Assembly: GCA_017396055.1 (NCBI GenBank)
Contig: JAFQND010000109.1
Location: forward strand, 1-10,165
Direction of reading: 5' to 3'
DNA: 10,165 nucleotides
Origin: Oscillospiraceae bacterium
GTDB lineage: Bacteria > Bacillota > Clostridia > Oscillospirales > Ruminococcaceae
The translations under genes were made by a program, and so were the position numbers. Below are positions 5,875 to 10,165 of this stretch, piece by piece. Under the pieces are notes generated by a model. The model saw only the letters and a list, made by a program, of their open reading frames with translations, made no database searches and was not told the DNA's origin. The stretch's first letter is position 1. The number at the start of each line of letters is the position of its first letter.

Positions 5875-7056
5875 ATGGACCTTTGGAAACTTCACGATAA
5901 GCAGAAAAAACTCGTTATCGGTCTGATGAGTGGTACTTCCGCCGACGGCATCGATGCCGCGCTGACCGAGATCACCGGATGCGGCACCTCGACCAAAGTA
6001 AAACAGCTGGGCTTTGTCAGCATTCCCTTTGAAGACGAAGTAAGAGAGCGGATCCTGAAGGTGGTCAACGGCCACTTCGGCGGTACCGAAGAGATCTGCC
6101 TGCTGAGCTTTTTGCTGGGTCGGCTCTTTACCGATGCCTGCTTTGCCGTCTGTGAAGCGGCAGGCGTCGCCCCCTCCGACATTGATCTGGTCGGAAGCCA
6201 CGGTCAGACCGTCTGGCATATCCCCGTCGCACAGAAATATCTGGGCTATGACGTTCGCGGCACCCTGCAGATCGGCGAAGCCTCGCTGATCAACGAAGCA
6301 TTCGGCTGTCCTGTCGTATCCGATTTCCGTGTCAGAGATATGGCTGCCGGCGGACTTGGCGCGCCGCTGGTGCCCTATACCGAATTCCTTCTTTACCGCG
6401 ATCCCGAACGCAATGTGGCACTGCAGAATATCGGCGGCATCGGCAATATCACCTGGCTGCCCAAAGACTGTGCACTGGAAGATGTTTTCGCCTTTGATAC
6501 CGGTCCCGGCAACATGGTCATGGACCAGATCGTCGCAAAGCTCACCGACGGAAGACTCCGTTTTGACGACGGCGGAAAACTGGCTGCAGCGGGCAACGTC
6601 AACGAAAAACTGCTTGGCTGGATGATGGAAGATGAATATCTCCGTACCCCGCTTCCCAAAACCACCGGACGGGAACGGTACGGCGCCCCCTATGTGGCAG
6701 AACTTCTGAAAAAGGCAGACGCTTTCGGCGTATCTCTGCAGGATACCCTTTCCACCGCTACGATGTTCACCGCCTGCTGTATTGCCAGCGGCGCAAAGGA
6801 TCATTTCCCGGCCAATCCCGATCGGCTCATCGTGGGCGGCGGCGGAAGCCTGAACCCCACCCTGATGAAAATGATCCAGCAGGTCATGCCGAAGACAGAG
6901 GTACTCCGCAACGAAGATCTGGGCTATGACAGCGAAGCCAAGGAAGCGGTCGCTTTCGCCGTGCTCGCCAACGAAGCTGTCGCCGGTATTCCCGGAAATG
7001 CCCCCGGTGCCACCGGTGCATCGAAGCCTGTTGTACTGGGTAAGATCTCTCAGTAA
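5875..7056 (+). CDS. anmK: Anhydro-N-acetylmuramic acid kinase
   Basis: A 393-residue cytoplasmic kinase that hydrolyses the 1,6-anhydro ring of anhydro-MurNAc and phosphorylates it with ATP to MurNAc-6-phosphate, feeding peptidoglycan recycling. Family signatures are clear: GLMSGTSADGIDAAL at 16-30 (ATP binding), GSHGQTVWHIP at 107-117, LQIGEASLINEAFGCPVVSDFR at 131-152, then RDMAAGGLGAPLVPYTE at 154-170, where Asp155 is the likely catalytic base. NIGGIGNITWLP at 185-196, FDTGPGNMVMD at 207-217 and GGGGSLNPTLM at 321-331 follow. Length matches the family. The start at 5875 is chosen because AGGAGG (5861-5866) lies 8 nt upstream; the frame is open further upstream, but that part overlaps the promoter. 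The C-terminal 20 residues are Gly/Ala/Pro-rich and probably flexible. It is the first gene of the right-hand operon. No murQ or nagZ lies within the window. Confidence 0.95.
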   Translation: MDLWKLHDKQKKLVIGLMSGTSADGIDAALTEITGCGTSTKVKQLGFVSIPFEDEVRERILKVVNGHFGGTEEICLLSFLLGRLFTDACFAVCEAAGVAPSDIDLVGSHGQTVWHIPVAQKYLGYDVRGTLQIGEASLINEAFGCPVVSDFRVRDMAAGGLGAPLVPYTEFLLYRDPERNVALQNIGGIGNITWLPKDCALEDVFAFDTGPGNMVMDQIVAKLTDGRLRFDDGGKLAAAGNVNEKLLGWMMEDEYLRTPLPKTTGRERYGAPYVAELLKKADAFGVSLQDTLSTATMFTACCIASGAKDHFPANPDRLIVGGGGSLNPTLMKMIQQVMPKTEVLRNEDLGYDSEAKEAVAFAVLANEAVAGIPGNAPGATGASKPVVLGKISQ

Positions 7057-7106
7057 TTATTCTATTTGTATAAAAATCGATTGAATATACAGAAAGGAAG
7101 CAAATT

Positions 7107-8165
7107 ATGTTTGAAAATATCGTTTCCGCACTGGAAAAAGCCGTTACAGACGGCACTGTTCCCTCGGCGACCATCGCCATCGGCACGAAAGACGGGATCC
7201 TTCTGGAGAAATGCTTTGGCGTCAGAGATCTTGATGACCCCGTACCCGTCAACGTGAACACTCTTTATGATATGGCAAGCCTGACCAAGATCATCGGCAC
7301 CACCATGGTCGCTTACCGCTTTATCGAGATGGGTCTTCTCCGGCTGGATGATACCCTCAACACCTTCTATCCCGGCACTCTTCCCGACAAGCGCGAGATC
7401 ACCATCCGTCAGATCATGACCCATTCCTCCGGCATGCCGGCACATTACTATGTTTCCTTTGAAGCTGCCTCTCCCGCTCAGGCCGCCGAGGCGATCCTCG
7501 CCCATCCGCTGACCTATCCGACCGGAAGCGAAGTGGAATACAGCTGCATGGGCTTTATCCTGCTGGCCAAGATCCTCGAAAAGATCGGCGGCAAACCCAT
7601 CGACGAACTCGCACAGGAGCTGGTCTTTGACCCGCTGGACATGAAGAACACCACCTATTCGGTCAAGACCGACAATGTTGCCTCCACCGAATATGTTGAG
7701 GAAGAGGGCGGCTGCCTCAAGGGCATCGTTCACGATGAGAACGCACGGTTCATGAAAGGCCTTTCGGGCAACGCAGGTATCTTCTCCGACCTGAAGGACA
7801 TGGAGCGTTTCGCTTCGATGCTGCTCAATGACGGCGTACTGGACGGCAAGCGTTATCTCTCCAAGGCAATGCTGCACACCGCGCTGAAAAACTACACCCC
7901 CGGCAAGAGCGAAAACCGCGGCATCGGCATGAAGCTGGGTACCGGCGGCTTTATGGGCGACCTGACCTCCGATTCCGCTTACGGCCATACCGGATTTACC
8001 GGTACCTCGCTGGTCATCGACCCTGAGATGGGCCTTTATGTTGTCCTGCTGGCAAACCGTGTGCATCCCACCCGCGCAAATGTGAAATTCATCCGCTTCC
8101 GCGGCCTTCTGCACAACATGATCTTCTCTGAGTGGAGCAGATATCTCTCCGGAGATGCCGAATGA
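7107..8165 (+). CDS. Beta-lactamase-fold serine hydrolase (class C/AmiE-like)
   Basis: A 352-residue serine hydrolase of the class C beta-lactamase/penicillin-binding-protein fold. The catalytic S-x-x-K is SLTK at 58-61 in YDMASLTK. The second motif is YSC at 145-147, with Cys in place of the usual Asn. The third is HTG at 294-296 in GHTGFTG, replacing KTG as in many esterase-type members. VHDENARFMKGLSGNAGIFS near 208-227 resembles relatives found next to or fused with NagZ glucosaminidases. No signal peptide is present, so it acts in the cytoplasm. Bacillus AmiE, a protein of this fold, removes peptides from MurNAc during muropeptide rescue. A similar role fits the gene 50 nt downstream of anmK, but an esterase is also possible. 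The RBS AAAGGAAG is at 7093-7100. Its stop overlaps the next start (ATGA). Confidence 0.88.
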   Translation: MFENIVSALEKAVTDGTVPSATIAIGTKDGILLEKCFGVRDLDDPVPVNVNTLYDMASLTKIIGTTMVAYRFIEMGLLRLDDTLNTFYPGTLPDKREITIRQIMTHSSGMPAHYYVSFEAASPAQAAEAILAHPLTYPTGSEVEYSCMGFILLAKILEKIGGKPIDELAQELVFDPLDMKNTTYSVKTDNVASTEYVEEEGGCLKGIVHDENARFMKGLSGNAGIFSDLKDMERFASMLLNDGVLDGKRYLSKAMLHTALKNYTPGKSENRGIGMKLGTGGFMGDLTSDSAYGHTGFTGTSLVIDPEMGLYVVLLANRVHPTRANVKFIRFRGLLHNMIFSEWSRYLSGDAE

Positions 8166-9283
8166 AACGGCTGAAAGAATATCTGCGGGAGTTGAAGGGA
8201 TATCTGATCGCCTTTGGAGCGGCAGTTCTGTTCTGGCTTTTATTCCTTCTCTTGCGTGAAAACCGACCTTTTGCCAATTTCATTATCGAACACGTCACGA
8301 CTCCCTGGAAACAGGAAGTCGGATTTGTTGTGTCCCTTCTTCCTTTCTCGGTCATGGAGCTGTCCATTGCGCTGCTGATCTTTCTGGGAGTCGGGCTCAT
8401 TATCCGGTGTGTTCTTCTCTTTCGTAAAAAAAGAGCCGCGGTCATTCTCAGAACAGCGGCCTTTTTCTGCTGCGCTGCCATGCTCATTTACGATGGCTTC
8501 TGCCTTTTCTGGGGCATCAACTACTACGGCGACAGCTTTGAGGATAAAAGCGGCATCTATGCCAGAAAGATCTCGACGGAAGAGCTTTTCGAGACGACCC
8601 TTTACTATGCTTCTCTTGCCTGTGATCTCTGTGACGATGTAAAGAGAAACGAAGACGGCAGCTTTGCGGAATCACTGGATGATATCTTTGCCTCTGCGGA
8701 GGCTTCCTATGACGGTATCACTGAGCGCTGGGAGTTTCTAGATTCCCCCTGGCGGGCACCCAAGCGAGTCTTCTTCTCGAAGATCATGAGTTATACCAAC
8801 TTCACCGGTGTATTCTTCCCCTTTGCCGGTGAATCGAACCTGAACGTGGACTGTACCGCCAGCCTGATCCCCGCCACCATTACCCACGAACTGGCCCACC
8901 AGAAGAATATTGCCCCCGAACAGGAGGCAAATTTCGTCGGCATCATGGCGGCGGTGACCGCCGATGATCCGGTGTATCGCTATTCCGGTGCGCTGACCGC
9001 CTATATCTATCTGGGCAACGCCCTTTACCGCGCCGACTATGATCTCTGGCTGGCGCTGAGAAACGCCCTGCACCCTCTGGTCCGGCAGGACCTGGATGAA
9101 AACAGCCTTTACTGGGATCAGTTCGAGACAAAAGTCGCCGATGCCTCCGAGGCGGTCTATACCGGTTTTCTGCAAAGCTATGGTCAGGAACTGGGCATGC
9201 GCAGCTATGGCGCCTGTGTGGATCTTCTGGTGACCGATTTTATCGACAACGATCCTTTTGATGCTCGGAAAGGAAAAGAATAA
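8162..9283 (+). CDS. DUF3810 membrane protein with HExxH zinc-protease motif
   Basis: A 373-residue integral membrane protein. Three hydrophobic segments lie at about 13-31, 66-88 and 94-118, with no cleavable signal peptide evident. The rest is a large soluble domain containing THELAHQKNIAPEQEANF at 241-258: an HExxH metal site with His242, Glu243 and His246, plus Glu253 or Glu255 as a possible third ligand. This pattern is characteristic of DUF3810, a zincin-like family of unknown substrate. SNLNVDCTASLIPATI just before the site is also typical. It is probably a membrane-anchored metallopeptidase, but activity is not shown by sequence. The start at 8162 overlaps the preceding stop (ATGA), with GGAG at 8151-8154; the frame extends 10 codons upstream, but that start would sit inside the hydrolase gene without a good RBS. 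Complete and in frame. Confidence 0.87.
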   Translation: MKRLKEYLRELKGYLIAFGAAVLFWLLFLLLRENRPFANFIIEHVTTPWKQEVGFVVSLLPFSVMELSIALLIFLGVGLIIRCVLLFRKKRAAVILRTAAFFCCAAMLIYDGFCLFWGINYYGDSFEDKSGIYARKISTEELFETTLYYASLACDLCDDVKRNEDGSFAESLDDIFASAEASYDGITERWEFLDSPWRAPKRVFFSKIMSYTNFTGVFFPFAGESNLNVDCTASLIPATITHELAHQKNIAPEQEANFVGIMAAVTADDPVYRYSGALTAYIYLGNALYRADYDLWLALRNALHPLVRQDLDENSLYWDQFETKVADASEAVYTGFLQSYGQELGMRSYGACVDLLVTDFIDNDPFDARKGKE

Positions 9284-10113
9284 TGGGAATTTTAAGCAGA
9301 GAGACGCTTCTGGAAGGCATGCGCAAATTCGGCGGCTCGGACAGTGAGATCTGCCGCAATACACTGGGTATTTCGCCCGAAGAGATCTGTGAAAACATCG
9401 TCATCTCACCCGGCTGGACACCGGACAGACTCTTTCCGGCGGAAAGTATCCGCAAAGTGATCGAAGCCACGCCGCTTTTCCGGTTTCAGCTCTGGACAGT
9501 CGACCATGAAGGATGCCGGTTCACCTGGGTGAAAGCCGGTTTCGGCGCGCCGATGGTCATGGACGCGCTGATCCTTCTGGGGCTGACGGGGCGGTGCAAA
9601 AAAGTGCTTTTCGTCAGCTCGGTGGGCGGTCTTGACCCCGGTTTCGGAGTCGGCGATCTTCTGATACCGGAGTATTCTGTTTCGGGCGACGGCGCCTGCC
9701 GCTATCTGACCGATGACCTCGCCGATTGTTTCGGTGAGCATCAACTCCCCGACAGAGAGCTGTTTCTCGCCCTCCATTCCGCCGCCGGTAAGATCTGCCG
9801 CCAGCAGGATGTCAGCCTGCACATGGGACATCCCTTCTGTACCGACACCATTGCGGCTCAGTACGGACATCTCGATAGGATCGCGGCGATGGGCTATGAC
9901 TGTCTCGATATGGAGAGCGCCGCCGCCTTCAAAGCTGCCGGTATCCTGGGCATCCGGATCGCTGCACTGCTGAACGTGTCCGACAACTCCTCTGCTTCGG
10001 GGAAATCGCTGATGAATACCCGCTCGGGAAAAGAACAGGACTACCAGCGGTTTGTGACCCGGAAAGTCATGCCGAAGATCGTCACCGACGTCTTTCAAAC
10101 AGACAATATCTGA
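9283..10113 (+). CDS. Nucleoside phosphorylase family protein
   Basis: A 276-residue cytoplasmic protein of the PNP/UDP phosphorylase superfamily (phosphorylase or nucleosidase). Visible signatures: AGFGAPMVMDAL at 85-96, KVLFVSSVGGLDPGFGVGDLLIP at 107-129 in the central sheet, GDGACRYL at 135-142, CLDMESAAAFKAAG at 207-220 with Met210-Glu211 as the probable ribose contact, and NVSDNSS at 231-237 with Asp234 at the position of the catalytic base. The N-terminus shows no obvious GDP-R phosphate-binding loop; SPGWTPDR at 42-49 may replace it. The superfamily splits purine or uridine nucleosides with phosphate, or MTA/SAH with water, and the substrate cannot be chosen here. The ATG overlaps the DUF3810 stop by 1 nt, with AAAGGA at 9269-9274. 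Its place in an anmK operon is unexplained by known pathways. Confidence 0.85.
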   Translation: MGILSRETLLEGMRKFGGSDSEICRNTLGISPEEICENIVISPGWTPDRLFPAESIRKVIEATPLFRFQLWTVDHEGCRFTWVKAGFGAPMVMDALILLGLTGRCKKVLFVSSVGGLDPGFGVGDLLIPEYSVSGDGACRYLTDDLADCFGEHQLPDRELFLALHSAAGKICRQQDVSLHMGHPFCTDTIAAQYGHLDRIAAMGYDCLDMESAAAFKAAGILGIRIAALLNVSDNSSASGKSLMNTRSGKEQDYQRFVTRKVMPKIVTDVFQTDNI

Positions 10114-10128
10114 AAGGAAGCAGCACCG

Positions 10129-10165
10129 ATGAAGAAAATTGCCATCGTTTACGGCTCTGCCGAAG
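10129..10165 (+). CDS. Partial gene, possibly flavodoxin-like
   Basis: An ATG at 10129 follows AAAGGAAG (10113-10120) by 8 nt and comes 15 nt after the phosphorylase stop, so it is almost certainly the next gene of the operon. Only 12 complete codons are visible, reading MKKIAIVYGSAE. A short beta strand followed by YGS is how flavodoxins and related FMN-binding proteins begin, but the same opening occurs in other Rossmann-like proteins. The function is therefore only a suggestion. Confidence 0.6.
   Translation, partial: MKKIAIVYGSAE

Noticed and set aside
5803..6804. A 333-codon minus-strand frame opposite anmK
   Set aside because: Antisense shadow of anmK without promoter, RBS or recognisable motifs.
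7062..8114. A 350-codon minus-strand frame opposite the serine hydrolase
   Set aside because: The plus strand encodes SxxK and HTG motifs in a complete family-length protein; the antisense frame has no support.
8132..8161. Upstream start for the DUF3810 protein
   Set aside because: It lies inside the hydrolase gene with no RBS, while the ATG at 8162 has GGAG 7 nt upstream and the typical ATGA overlap.

Overview
This window looks like a chromosomal segment of a Gram-positive gut-type Clostridia bacterium, probably near Oscillospiraceae/Ruminococcaceae. That placement is inferred from moderately high G+C coding sequence, strong AGGAGG-type ribosome binding sites, a CarD-family regulator and the mix of families present. 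No mobile element, CRISPR array, tRNA or rRNA was seen. Almost all of it is tightly packed protein-coding sequence in four transcription units.

Left part (1-1453, minus strand): the 5' end of a GNAT acetyltransferase gene, cut by the window edge and clearly more A+T-rich than the rest, preceded by an rlmD-like 23S rRNA uracil-5-methyltransferase gene that carries a [4Fe-4S]-type cysteine pattern but has no room for a TRAM domain.

Middle-left (1534-5015, plus strand): a promoter arranged back-to-back with the rlmD promoter drives four genes: a HAD-family phosphatase/phosphomutase, a RimJ/RimL-like acetyltransferase, an RsmB/NOP (RsmF-like) rRNA cytosine-5-methyltransferase and an intracellular GH43-like glycosidase. 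The first three overlap (ATGA, then TGATG) and the fourth follows after 15 nt. The unit ends at a strong hairpin that reads as an intrinsic terminator in both directions.

Middle (5049-5874): a CarD-family transcription regulator on the minus strand converges on that terminator. It is divergent from the next operon across a 313-nt intergenic region holding a promoter for each side.

Right part (5875-10165, plus strand): anmK (anhydro-N-acetylmuramic acid kinase), a cytoplasmic class-C beta-lactamase-fold serine hydrolase, a DUF3810 membrane protein with an HExxH zinc-protease motif, a nucleoside-phosphorylase-family protein, and the first 12 codons of a possible flavodoxin-like gene. The last gene runs off the window. 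The tight spacing indicates one operon. The first two genes point to salvage of cell-wall muropeptides: AnmK makes MurNAc-6-phosphate, and beta-lactamase-fold amidases such as Bacillus AmiE act in the same pathway. The roles of the DUF3810 protein and the phosphorylase there are unknown and make this operon the most interesting part of the window.

The four best promoters all carry the same extended -10 pattern, TGATAnAAT.
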